Source of the DNA: Chrysophaeum taylorii
Taxonomy: Eukaryota > Sar > Pelagophyceae > Pelagomonadales > Pelagomonadaceae
Length of the DNA: 64,000 bases
Direction of reading: 5' to 3'
Assembly: GCA_029834535.1 (NCBI GenBank)
Contig: JAQMWT010000330.1
Location: 434,001-498,000, forward strand
A program made the position numbers and the translations under genes. Shown here in pieces: positions 52,584 to 61,996 of this stretch. The notes under the pieces were generated by a model. It did no database searches. It had not been told where the DNA came from and was given only the letters and a program-made list of their open reading frames with translations. Position 1 is the stretch's first letter. Every line of letters begins with the position of its first letter.

Positions 52584-53780
52584 TTAAGCGTCGTAGGCCG
52601 GGGGCGGGGCGGCGAGGGACTCGTAGTGGGGCGCGAGGGAGGTCGCGAGGTCGAGCTGGAGGGTATAGAAGCGGCGGAGGATCGGGCGCCAGTCGTGGCC
52701 CGGCGGGCGCGGGTGCTCGGCGACCTTCCGAAGGTTCTCCTCCAGATCCTTTTTCGCGCTCGTTGCGAGTTCGGACAGGTAAAGCCACGCGGCTCGGACG
52801 ACGCGAGGCGGGGCGTCAGCGATAGAACACTCGAGGTCGGTCTTGTCGAGGGATATCGCGACCGCGACAATAAAGCTGTGGTTTCGAACGCGCGCCCATT
52901 CTTCCGAATCAAACGCCGTCGTCTCTGAGATAAATGCCTTCTTCTTAAAGAGGCGGGGCGCCCAGGTCGTCCCGAGGGTCTGCGCGTACCTGCCCCGCAG
53001 GCGCCGCGGTTCCAAGACCAAGGCGTCGTCCGGAATGTCGGTCAAAAAGCCGTGGGCTTTGAGGTAGTCATAGTTTGTCCAGCCGTAGTTCTCGAAGACT
53101 TCCGCGCCCGGCGACAAGGGTACGGGCGTTCTGATTACCGCGTAGTCGCCCTCGATGACCGTCTTCGAAAAGGGGACGTGCGGCGACCACCGGCAATTCG
53201 TGAAGTCGACCATCGGCACGAAGCACCATTCTTTGCCGGTGAAAATGCACCGCGTGAGCCAGACGAGATAAGCCCACGCGTAGTCGCGACGGCTCAGAAG
53301 CGGAAGGGCCGGGTCCCTCGCGATGCGACACGCCGCCACGAAGAGCCGCATGGTCCTGCGCGCCTCGGCGAGGCCCAAGCCCTCGAACTTTTCCCACATG
53401 AGCGGGTGGTGGGAAAAGTCGCGCGGCAGAGCGCGAAAGTACGGCGTCTTCTGCGACAACAGAGCGACGCACAGAGCGACCGCGTGCGCGAGGTCGGGAG
53501 GGAACAGCCGGCGCGCGCGCTCGTAGGTGCGTTCATCTCGCGTGATCAGAAGCTTTCGCGGCACGTGAAGGTAGACGTCGCCGGCTTCGAGGGTCTCGGT
53601 CGCGAACAGACCGCACCGCGCGTCTGGCGCGCGCTCGACGCGCGCGCCGCTCCCGCCGTTCGCGACGAACCACGCGTTCAGTGCCTCGATAATATTATCG
53701 GGATCTTCCTTTACCACGATGCGTTCCACCGGACCACCGAACGCGTACCAAAACAACTCGCCGATTGCCTCCATCATCAT
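52584..53780 (-). CDS. SET-domain protein methyltransferase (SETD3/LSMT-like)
   Basis: A 398-residue protein. The SET fold is split as in Rubisco LSMT/SETD3: DARCGLFATETLEAGDVYLHVP near the start, then RRDYAWAYLVWLTRCIF, FVPMVDFTNC, and ENYGWTNYDYLKAHGF, the catalytic NYG block. A C-terminal Rubis-subs-bind-like helical domain follows. These enzymes methylate lysine or histidine of non-histone proteins such as actin or Rubisco; the substrate is unknown. The start is the first of three consecutive ATGs at 53780; the long upstream frame is not family-like. Confidence 0.82.
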   Translation of the reverse strand: MMMEAIGELFWYAFGGPVERIVVKEDPDNIIEALNAWFVANGGSGARVERAPDARCGLFATETLEAGDVYLHVPRKLLITRDERTYERARRLFPPDLAHAVALCVALLSQKTPYFRALPRDFSHHPLMWEKFEGLGLAEARRTMRLFVAACRIARDPALPLLSRRDYAWAYLVWLTRCIFTGKEWCFVPMVDFTNCRWSPHVPFSKTVIEGDYAVIRTPVPLSPGAEVFENYGWTNYDYLKAHGFLTDIPDDALVLEPRRLRGRYAQTLGTTWAPRLFKKKAFISETTAFDSEEWARVRNHSFIVAVAISLDKTDLECSIADAPPRVVRAAWLYLSELATSAKKDLEENLRKVAEHPRPPGHDWRPILRRFYTLQLDLATSLAPHYESLAAPPPAYDA

Positions 53781-53931
53781 CCGAAGGCCTTCGGAAGAAA
53801 GAAAGAAAGATACTAAGGGGAGGAGGATTCGTGGCGCGGCCCGGGGGGGTCTGCTCTGGTCTTTTGGTGCCGTTGGAGAAAAAAGAGGGTGGCGGTGCGA
53901 AGGACCGCATCTCAAACTTTCCGGGCGACTC

Positions 53932-54600
53932 CCAGGTTGGGCCCTCGGAGTCATCGTGGGCGTGCTGGTCGCCCCAATCCCGCGACGCGCCGTTTTGAGA
54001 GCCGCGATCCTGGCTGACGCATTCTGGGGCGTTTTGTCGCCGTTCTGTCGAGGTGCGCGTGCTGTGCTATACGACACGCGCGTCCGAACACACCTTCGCC
54101 TCATCCTGCGCGTCTTCCCCGAACTCTTCGCACTCTTGACCTTGGTGGCGGTCGCCCTCGCGACCTACGCCTTCTTCTTCGGGACGTAGGTCCTGAAGGA
54201 TCGGACGGCTCGACGCGCGGCCGTCTTTCAGTCGAGCCTCTGGCAGCTCCTCGTCGCCACCGCCAACTTCCCCGATGTCATGATGCGGGCCAACCGCGGC
54301 GCCTGCGTTTTTTTTATTTCCTACCTCGTCCTTACCTCCTGAACCTACGGCGGTGGTCGCGCGACAAGTCGCGCCGCAGCCGTGCGACCGGCGCGGCGCC
54401 AAAACCTGGGTGCGGCGGCATTTTCCCTCCTCCCGACGCCTCTTACCTTGCTTGCAGCGATCTTGGGACTCGACGAGGAGCGCGCGAGGCTAGTTGTCGG
54501 CGTCCAGGATCGCGACGGCTCGGGCGTTGTGGAAATTTTCGACGCGCCCTCCGGCTCATCTTCTTTAACAACAAAAACCGAAGCGCGTCCCAGACCATTA
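53932..54600 (+). pseudogene. degenerate voltage-gated channel repeat (two-pore-channel-like)
   Basis: In one plus-strand frame an S4/S5-like segment (THLRLILRVFPELFALLTLV, AVALATYAFFFG) is followed by TAG at 54187-54189. The same frame continues through QSSLWQLLVATANFPDVMM, a pore-helix sequence closely like two-pore calcium channels, and ACVFFISYLVL (S6), then TGA at 54340-54342. Further on the frame reads VGVQDRDGSGVVEIF, resembling the EF-hand that follows domain I in plant-type channels. I find no intron that removes the first stop while keeping the frame. The rest of the channel is missing. Confidence 0.55.
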
Positions 54601-56982
54601 CGTTGACTTCGTTCTGCTCGCGAACCTCGTCGTCGACGAGCGATTCGCGCGTGCTCGCGGCTGGAGGTTGATTTTTTACGCTTCCTCGCCAACAATGGCC
54701 TGGGCCTTCTTTGCTGCGACGGCCGACGTCGAGCGCCAAAGGAGGCTTAAGAAGATTCGGCACCGCTGCGTGCGCTCCTGGAGGGCTTTTACGCTCCACA
54801 AAAGCCATTCTTCCGCCGCGGGCTATCTATCTATCTATCTATCTATCTACCTTGTGCTCTTCGACAAAAAAAATCGCCGAAGCTGCGAGGTCAAGGTTGT
54901 GCAGAGTATTCTGCGATGCGATCTCTGTCACGGTTCGGGAGAGTTCAAAATGAGCGCCAACTCGCGACCACAAGGCGCGGGCCTTGCGTTCGCGAGTTGG
55001 GTATCGAGGCTCTACAAAGCTCTTCTTCGACGCAATTGCCGACACACAAAGGCCCAGACCGTGATGTCGAGACTTCGCGGGTCGAAGCCGCCCGGCTGCG
55101 ACCCACCAGCCGCGATGGCAATCGCGTCCGAGAGCCCACCCCGACCGTTGTTGAGGCCCACACCGTGCTGAAGGAAGAGGGCGTGCTTGTCGTTTGACCA
55201 GCCTCTCTGCGGCGGCGATCACACAGGAGAGTTCAGGAGCTTCGTGATTCATGGCCGTCGCGAATACCCACGGCGATGCACTGCGTTGTAAATTTGACTG
55301 GATGAACTCAACGCGCATAATCTTGGTAGAAGCGGCGCGAGCGTTTTGTCGACGGCTTCAGCTCGTCGACGAAATCGCCAAAGCAGCACGCCCGTGGCTC
55401 GGCGATTTTCGCGCGCTAGGTTTCGGCCACCACCACCACGGTATGGGCTTTTGTAAAAGAAGGTGGCGAGGCACCTGAGCTCTTCGACGAAATCGCCGAA
55501 TCCAGCGCGCAGATTCATAAAGCTGACTTGGGCCTTCGCGATGGCGGGTACCTTGGATATGGTCGCGGAATCATAACTGTCGTGGCTTGGCGAGCACAAC
55601 GCGCAGGTAACTCCAACAAAGACGGCCTTAGCGACCGCGGACATCGAGGCGCCGAAATCTTCGTCGAGGCACTCGCTTATCTCGCTTGGTCGTAGTTGGC
55701 TGAATTCATCATCCAGGCGTCCGTCACAGCCGGGCTCGTGTCGACTCGAAGGACCCCGAGTCTTTCGCTAGACTCGCTAGAAAACTGCATTTAGAGACTA
55801 TATCCACGCGCTCGTCGCGGTTCCGCGTTGTTTTGTTGCAGGATCGCCTCGAGCGGCCCCGGCGACCTAAGCTCGCCAATGTTGCAATCAGCATATGATT
55901 ACGATCCGCACACCCTCTCAGCTCTAGCGTCAAGTCGCGAGCGCGCTTGACCGCGCTGGCAAGTCGCGCATCTTCGAGCATGCGACGACGAAGGCACCCA
56001 TATGGCGCAGCCCGACGCGAAACGAGCGGTCGAAAGGATGGACCGACGCGCTTCCTTCCTTCCATCCTCCCTTCCTTCAAAATCCCACTAGATGGGGCTG
56101 AGGACGGTTCTTCACGATTCTAAACGAAGCTCCGGATGCCGCGCACTTTGAATTCGTACTTCGAGTGGTACCGGCGTGCGCGAAGGTCGCGTATTGATGT
56201 CGCAAGCGTGGCGAACGCAGTCGCAGTGGCCTTGTTCGCCAGGAGCGACAGTGGCGGCAATGATGTCTGAGACGTCGGTCAGGACCGGGACGGTGGCTCT
56301 CGCGGAGAGTGGTGGCGACGATGCGGCAAAGCATGTTGTCGTCCCAGATATAATACGAGCTGTGTCTTTAATTGATTGACGAGGCTGTTGTGAACCAGAA
56401 GACGGCGACGGTGCGAGTCAAGAAACTACGTCGCCCGCGACGCACACCGGAGAAGGACAGCCATAGTTTTGGGCGCAAAACGTTGGGCACGGGAAGCGAC
56501 CGGTGGGACCACGAGCTGAGCCCACGAAAATGCCGTAACCCGACGGTCGTCGTCGATCGAGAGCGAGGCCACTTACCGCTGGAGCGCAGCTGCCGGGGTG
56601 ACTCGCTCGCTCTCGGTCGCGGTTGTGAAAAGGCACGTTGTTGGGGCAAGCGGAGGAGGGGAGCGGACACTGTGGTCGACGAGGACGAACTCGGTTGCCG
56701 CCGTCGGTCGACAAGCAGGACGTTTTTATGTGGGGGATCACAAAGCTGGCTCAGGCGTCTTCTCTCAAAAAAAAGCTTCTTGGTGTGTGTGGAGTTCAGT
56801 CCACGTCACTGGGCGAGGTCCATCATCGGTCTTGGTCGTGAAGGGCATTTGAGGGGCTTGTTGAAGAAGGGCGCAGAAGAAAGAGCATTTTGAACAAAAA
56901 TTTTGAAAGAGAGTCAAGCAGCACAAAATTGTTGCAAAAAAAAAAAGATCGTTTGCCACAGTCGTCGAAAAGTGATTGGTCG
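54601..56982. other. decayed region, no intact gene
   Basis: More than 2 kb of mixed composition. A frame near 54590-54830 (DHYVDFVLLANLVVDERF, WAFFAATADVERQRRLKKIR) may continue the channel pseudogene. A TATC microsatellite lies at 54823-54849. A 173-codon frame at 56372-56893 is Arg/Gly-rich with no domain, and I do not call it. No RNA gene is seen. Confidence 0.4.
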
Positions 56983-58434
56983 ATGATGATGATGATGATT
57001 TTCAAGGTTGTGGCGGCGTTTGGTGTTGGGGCGTCTGGTTGTCCGTCTTCGAGGATCCGTCGCGAGATTCGTTCGATCGAGGCCGAGACTCGCGAGCGGT
57101 ACTTCGCGGCGATGGGTGTGATGCGGAGGCTGTCGGCCTCGGAGGGCCGGCGAGAATACGGGCCTGCGTTCCGGACGTATCTGGAAATATTGCTCAAGCA
57201 TTTTTACGCCGCAGCGGACGTGCGGACCGACCAGGGCCATTTTTCTGCGGGATTTTTCGTGTTCCACCGGAGCCTCGTCCTCGAGTTCGAGAACAGCGTG
57301 CTCGCGATCGATCCTAAAGTCGGGGGGTTGCCGTACTGGGACTTCGATCTCGACTTCGAGGAATCTCCCGATGACCCGAGCAAGTCAATTGTATGGTCGG
57401 ACGACTTTTTTGGGCCGCACCACGGGGATGCCGAAAATATGTTCCAGATTCGTTCCGGACCGTTTGCCGACTGGAAGGTCCCGAGCGGCGATTGGTTCCA
57501 AGGTCCGCCGCGGCTCGACCTGAACTCGGGGGAGATCGTGCATGGGGTTCCGAGCAATCCCTACGGCTTTCTCCGCGGATTCGCCAACTCGAATCCCGCG
57601 CCGGGCATCACGCGCGCGAATCAAGTTTGCGGCGAGAAGAGCGAGGTCTACGCGGGGATCGCAAGGGACGCGGTCGCGGGGTGCCTGAATCGGACGAGTT
57701 ACATGGAGTTTTTCAAGTGCATCGACTTTGGGACGAACGGCGGCGACGGACCCCACCCCTTCGCGCACTCGTGGGTCGGCGGTTCGTGGGGCGCGAACGA
57801 CGGCAACTGCAGCAAAAAGCAGCTCGACACCGGCATCTCCGACGCCATCAACGGGTGCATCGCGTGCTTCAAAACGAACTGCACCGGCTTGAAGCTCGAG
57901 GACTGCGTCTGCGAGATCTCGCACGACGCCTGCGAGCGCGCGGATCAGCCGAACGCGACGTGCCAGCGATTCGCGGGAGGCGATAACGGGCCCGGCTGGC
58001 TGCCGACGGCGCCCTGCAAGAAGTGCCCCGAGTGCCGTCGCGACTCCCAGATGGGCGCCGCGGGTGACTTTTGGGACGGTCTCTCGTCGCCGAACGAGCC
58101 ACTCTTTTGGTCGCATCACCCGAACGTCGATCGTATCTTCATGTCCTGGCAGCTCCTCGTTTCCGGCAACGAGTCGACACCGCTTCCCTACAGCGGCTTC
58201 CCCCCCCAGGGGTACGGCCCCGGCCATAATCTCCACGACGTCATCTCCTCGACCTATCCTTTCTACGCGACCGACCTCCTAATTGACCACCACCATCATT
58301 TCGACGACGAGTTGACGACGAAGCACCCCCTCACGCACGCCGATGTGCTCGAAATGACGCGACCCACGACCGCCTCGCGCGGCTGCGCTATGGGGAACGC
58401 CTTGTACGCCTACGACCGCGCCGTGGGTGTGTGA
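56983..58434 (+). CDS. secreted tyrosinase-type copper oxidase with Cys-rich insertion
   Basis: A 483-residue protein. Type 3 copper enzymes of this family oxidise phenols to quinones. A signal peptide follows the ATG run (MMMMMIFKVVAAFGVGASG). CuA ligands lie in LLKHFYAAADV and GHFSAGFFVFHRSLVLEFE, with the downstream LPYWDFDLDF. CuB ligands are HPFAHSWVGG and, after about 105 residues, LFWSHHPNVDRIFMSWQ. That gap is much longer than usual and contains about 14 cysteines (GCIACFKTNC, EDCVCEISHDAC, CKKCPECRRD). There is no C-terminal latency domain. The first of five in-frame ATGs was used. Confidence 0.85.
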   Translation: MMMMMIFKVVAAFGVGASGCPSSRIRREIRSIEAETRERYFAAMGVMRRLSASEGRREYGPAFRTYLEILLKHFYAAADVRTDQGHFSAGFFVFHRSLVLEFENSVLAIDPKVGGLPYWDFDLDFEESPDDPSKSIVWSDDFFGPHHGDAENMFQIRSGPFADWKVPSGDWFQGPPRLDLNSGEIVHGVPSNPYGFLRGFANSNPAPGITRANQVCGEKSEVYAGIARDAVAGCLNRTSYMEFFKCIDFGTNGGDGPHPFAHSWVGGSWGANDGNCSKKQLDTGISDAINGCIACFKTNCTGLKLEDCVCEISHDACERADQPNATCQRFAGGDNGPGWLPTAPCKKCPECRRDSQMGAAGDFWDGLSSPNEPLFWSHHPNVDRIFMSWQLLVSGNESTPLPYSGFPPQGYGPGHNLHDVISSTYPFYATDLLIDHHHHFDDELTTKHPLTHADVLEMTRPTTASRGCAMGNALYAYDRAVGV

Positions 58435-58619
58435 TGGTGAAAAAATCTATTTTTTGGTTGGTCGAAAGAAAAGAAAAATATTGTTGTTCGAACCACCACC
58501 ACTTTTACTTTTACGGCTGCTGCAGCGAAAAATATCTACTACTACTACTACTACTCTAGAGAAGGTGGTGTCATCAGAATTTTTAGGTCTTCGCGCGGTG
58601 GCGAGAGAGGAGAAGGCAT
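58435..58619. other. short intergenic with CTA repeat
   Basis: A (CTA)n run lies at about 58531-58555. It is the spacer between two same-strand genes and probably carries the CD36 gene promoter. Confidence 0.5.
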
Positions 58620-60773
58620 ATGCTGGGGCGGCGTGCCAAATGGGTCGGGTTTTTCGGGGGCGTGCTGGTGTGCGCGGGTGCGATACTGATCGTGGTGACC
58701 GAGGCGGTGATTCGCGCGAACGTCCGCGAGAGCGTGAAGATCGACACGCGGAAAAAGTTCAAGGATGCCCTCAAGGAGCCCGACGAGGACTGGGATTTGT
58801 ACGTGTGGAATCTGACGAATCTCGATGGCGTCCTTGCCGGGGAGAAGCCGAGATTCGAGGAGATAAAGTACCCGATGGTTGACCAGGAGCGGAACTTCGA
58901 CCTGAGCTTTGAGGAGGACCACCGGGACTTTGAATTCAAGAGTTGGTGGACGTACCGGCCGAAGAACGACGAGGTCGCGGCGGCGATGAACGTGTCGAAC
59001 ATCGTGCAGGTCAATCCTGTGTATCTGGGGAGCGTGGCCGAGTTTGGGAGCGAGAAACAACTATTCATCGAACTGAGTTACTTCGTCGTGCAATTTCTCG
59101 ATTTGATCGTATCGATAGGGTTGCCGCCTTCGAACTACACGGACCCCGTAGCGGCGCAGTTTGGGTTCGGGGGACCGACGCGTGCTTATGGGGTCGAGAG
59201 CGTGCTGTCGTTCTCGTCGTTTTCCCTGGTGGCGCCGGAAATCCATTTTTGGACCGGCGAGCTCGCCAACGAGAGCGTCGCGAGGCAATTCTTGGACAAT
59301 TTTAGCCAGCCGTCGAGCGCGGCGTTCGCGACGGCCTCGACGGAGGAACGCCTCGAGTACCCCGGGGTGACGATGGAGAACATGGATGCCGTTTATGAAT
59401 TTTTGTACTCGTATCTGCCCGAAAAGCTGTTTATGTACGACTACGTCGTCGGGTACGAGAGGTTGGAGGGCACGGCAGAAACCGACCCGCTCGGTCTATC
59501 GAGCCTCCGGTACTCTGGATCCCTGAACAGCGGTCTCTTCACGCGGAGATCACCCTGGGAGATGCTGTTTGGGTACCACGACGTTATCTTTGACTTGATC
59601 CCCCAGTCGATGGTGTCGCGCGCCCTCGAGTACGCGGGGCTATTGGGACTCCAGTACGACAGCCCCGAATCGCAGGCGGCCGCCAACCCGCCGCTCGTAT
59701 ACCGCGACCTCACGGGAAAAAAAAACTACAAAAAGGTCCGACAGTACACGATGTGGCGCAACACCACCTACGTCCATACGCGGGACCAGTTTCCCCGGAA
59801 GGACGGGACGCGGATGACGTGCGAGACGTGGCGGGTTCAAGGCTACGAGTCTTGCGCTATCTGGCTGGAACCTTTGGACTTTCTGTCGCGGGTCAAGGTC
59901 CAGGTCGCGCCCTTCCGCGAGCATAGTGTAAAGAAATACATTACTCTGTGGGCGCCCGAGATCCTGCGACCGATCAAGTTCGAGTACGAAAAGAACGTCG
60001 TCGTGAGGGGTATCGCGTCGCGAAAGTACGTCGTCCACGACGACGGGCTGCGCACGGCCAATTGCGAGGAAGACCCCAAATGCAACCCCAAAAACGCGGT
60101 CTATAGGATGCAGGGTCCCTCGTACGTTGCGACCATGGCGACCTCGCAAGGTGGCGCCCCGGCCTCCGTCTCCCGGCCCGTCCTCGGCCAGATGCTCGAA
60201 AAGTACCGGTCGGATCTCTTCGACGGTCTCCCCGACTACGACGAGGCAAAACACGAGAGTTTTTTCGTCCTCGAGCCCCTCACCGGCTTTTTCATCAAGG
60301 GCAAGCTTAGGCTCCAGTACAACTGGGACCTCAACAAATCTTTCCTCGTCGCGGACGTCTGGCAGCCGATCTTCGATCGTTCCGACACTCTCTATTGGCC
60401 CTTCCTCTGGTTCGACGAAAACGACAAACTCGCGCGGAGCACGGCGCGCAAATTCAAGCAATACGTATACCTTCCGAGGACCCTCGCGCTCGCCTTCACC
60501 ATCATCTTTCTGGTCTGCGGCGCGGCTATGATTGCCTACGCTCTTTACCTCCACCGTTATAAGCCCAAGACCGCCCACGCCTGCTTCTCCGAGCTCGTGA
60601 CCGCATCCTCCAACAAGGAAGACTCAGACAAATCCCTTGTTCCTGTCGCCCCCGAAGATGCCCTCGCCCGCAAGTTGGCCTCGGACCAGGACCACCACCA
60701 CCACCACCACCACCACCACCAGGGTGGTGGCGTCGACGAAGAAGGCAAGTCCGACGACCACCTCCACGTCTAG
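58620..60773 (+). CDS. CD36/LIMP-2 family scavenger receptor
   Basis: A 717-residue protein with the family layout: a short cytosolic N-terminus, TM1 (VGFFGGVLVCAGAILIVVTE, about residues 9-28), a large extracytosolic domain with several N-x-S/T sites, and TM2 near residues 620-645 (LALAFTIIFLVCGAAMIAYA). Family blocks include DLYVWNLTN near the start and, before TM2, GFFIKGKLRLQYNW and WPFLWFDENDKL. CD36 proteins bind and transfer lipids or serve as lysosomal receptors. The cytosolic tail is long and carries ten consecutive His. Start is the first ATG. Confidence 0.85.
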   Translation: MLGRRAKWVGFFGGVLVCAGAILIVVTEAVIRANVRESVKIDTRKKFKDALKEPDEDWDLYVWNLTNLDGVLAGEKPRFEEIKYPMVDQERNFDLSFEEDHRDFEFKSWWTYRPKNDEVAAAMNVSNIVQVNPVYLGSVAEFGSEKQLFIELSYFVVQFLDLIVSIGLPPSNYTDPVAAQFGFGGPTRAYGVESVLSFSSFSLVAPEIHFWTGELANESVARQFLDNFSQPSSAAFATASTEERLEYPGVTMENMDAVYEFLYSYLPEKLFMYDYVVGYERLEGTAETDPLGLSSLRYSGSLNSGLFTRRSPWEMLFGYHDVIFDLIPQSMVSRALEYAGLLGLQYDSPESQAAANPPLVYRDLTGKKNYKKVRQYTMWRNTTYVHTRDQFPRKDGTRMTCETWRVQGYESCAIWLEPLDFLSRVKVQVAPFREHSVKKYITLWAPEILRPIKFEYEKNVVVRGIASRKYVVHDDGLRTANCEEDPKCNPKNAVYRMQGPSYVATMATSQGGAPASVSRPVLGQMLEKYRSDLFDGLPDYDEAKHESFFVLEPLTGFFIKGKLRLQYNWDLNKSFLVADVWQPIFDRSDTLYWPFLWFDENDKLARSTARKFKQYVYLPRTLALAFTIIFLVCGAAMIAYALYLHRYKPKTAHACFSELVTASSNKEDSDKSLVPVAPEDALARKLASDQDHHHHHHHHHQGGGVDEEGKSDDHLHV

Positions 60774-60956
60774 GCAATACTAACTATCGTCGGGACCAAG
60801 GGCCCCGCCGCCTCCTCGTCGTTCTGTTCTGTTCCGTTCTGTTCTGTTGTGCGTGGGGGAAAAATAAAGAAGAATCCCCGCGCATCATCATCATCATCAT
60901 CATCATCATCAGATTCTGTGTATTAATAATAAATTACCGAGAGCGAGCAGCAGCCA
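60774..60956. other. intergenic simple repeats
   Basis: Contains GTTCT pentamers (60818-60848) and an (ATC)n run (60883-60911). It is the shared 3' region of two convergent genes. Confidence 0.5.
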
Positions 60957-61989
60957 TCAGGCAGCAGCAGCAGCAGCAGCAGCGGCGGCGGGGTCGTTCG
61001 TGGCGGCGGCCTCACCACCACCACCACCACCACCACCACCACCACCACCACGGGACGGATTATTTTTCGGTGTGACCTCGTGGGGCCTCGTGGCGTGCAA
61101 AAAGAGCTGGTCCGGCGGGTGGTCGACCTCGCCCTCCTCGAACGCGTAGGAGGACGCGATAGCGAGCTTCGAGCCGTCAGGACTAAACGCGAGAGCGCTC
61201 ACCGAAGTCGGAAAGGGATCCAGCTGCACCAATTTCCTCTTGCTCCCCGCGTCCCAGATATTGACGACGCCGTCCGTTCCCCCGCTCGCAAAGGTCCCCA
61301 AAGGATGGGTAGCGAGCGCGTTGACCGGGTATACTCTGTCGGAGCGGTGACACCTAAAGGTAAAGGTGTCGTCGTGTGTCTCGACGGCCACGCGACCCTC
61401 GACCGACGAGGCGACGAAGCCGTTGGGGAGGCAGGCGATGGCCCGCAACTGATAATTGAGCGGCGTCTTAGTCGACGGGTTTTCAAATTTTCTCTGGTCG
61501 TAAATCAAAATCTGTTTTTCGCTCGTGCCCACGATCAGCTTCTCCGACACGGCCATCGCAAACACTTTTCCGGGAACCCTCGTCTTGGCGGCGAGACACC
61601 GCGCGCGCACATCCCACCGACACACCTGCGGATTCGTTCGTTCGTCGTCGCGAAAAAAAAAAAACGAGTACCGTCGCGTCCCACGAGCCCGAGTAGAGGT
61701 CCTCCTCCTTGGACGACGCGAGGCACCGGACGCCCTTCGCGTGCCGGCCAATCTCCTCGCCGTTCATGCGCACGACGCCGTCGATGGCACCGCTCGCAAC
61801 GCTCTCGCCGGCCCACGCCACCGACAGCACGGGCGACGCCACGCGCTCCACTTCCACCACGCTCTCGTCTCGGACGACGCGCACGGTGCAGTCCCACGAC
61901 CCGCACGCGAGAGCGGGGCCCCACGACAGACAACTGATCCCGTCCTCAAAACCCTCCGCCACCACCAACCGTCGCTGCTCCTCCTCCAT
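60957..61989 (-). CDS. BUB3: mitotic checkpoint WD40 protein BUB3
   Basis: Exons 61989-61672 and 61625-60957 encode 328 residues. BUB3 is a beta-propeller that recruits BUB1/BUBR1 to kinetochores. Blades: GISCLSWGPALACGSWDCTV, GVRCLASSKEEDLYSGSWDA, then after the intron CRWDVRARCL, EKLIVGTSEKQILIYDQR, GFVASSVEGRVAVE, HRSDRVYPVNALATHPLGTF, ASGGTDGVVNIWD and LAFSPDGSKLAIASSYAFEE. VEGRVAVE and FKCHR-like FRCHRSD are BUB3-specific. The C-terminus has Gly and Ala runs from CCA/GCA repeats. Its ATG lies 7 bases after the stop of the upstream gene. Confidence 0.9.
61626..61671 (-). other. BUB3 intron (46 bases)
   Basis: On the minus strand: donor GCGACG|GTACTC, acceptor AATCCGCAG|GTGTGT, phase 0, with a long T-run after the donor. 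Splicing joins SGSWDAT to VCRWDVR. Confidence 0.88.
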
Positions 61990-61996
61990 ATTCTTA

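Noticed and set aside
54186-54231. 46-base GT-AG segment that might remove the first stop in the channel pseudogene
   Set aside because: Splicing it shifts the frame and destroys the pore sequence that follows, so it cannot rescue the gene.
56372-56893. 173-codon plus-strand frame upstream of the tyrosinase
   Set aside because: Arg-rich, no motif, and codon usage unlike the confirmed genes. Left as part of the decayed region.
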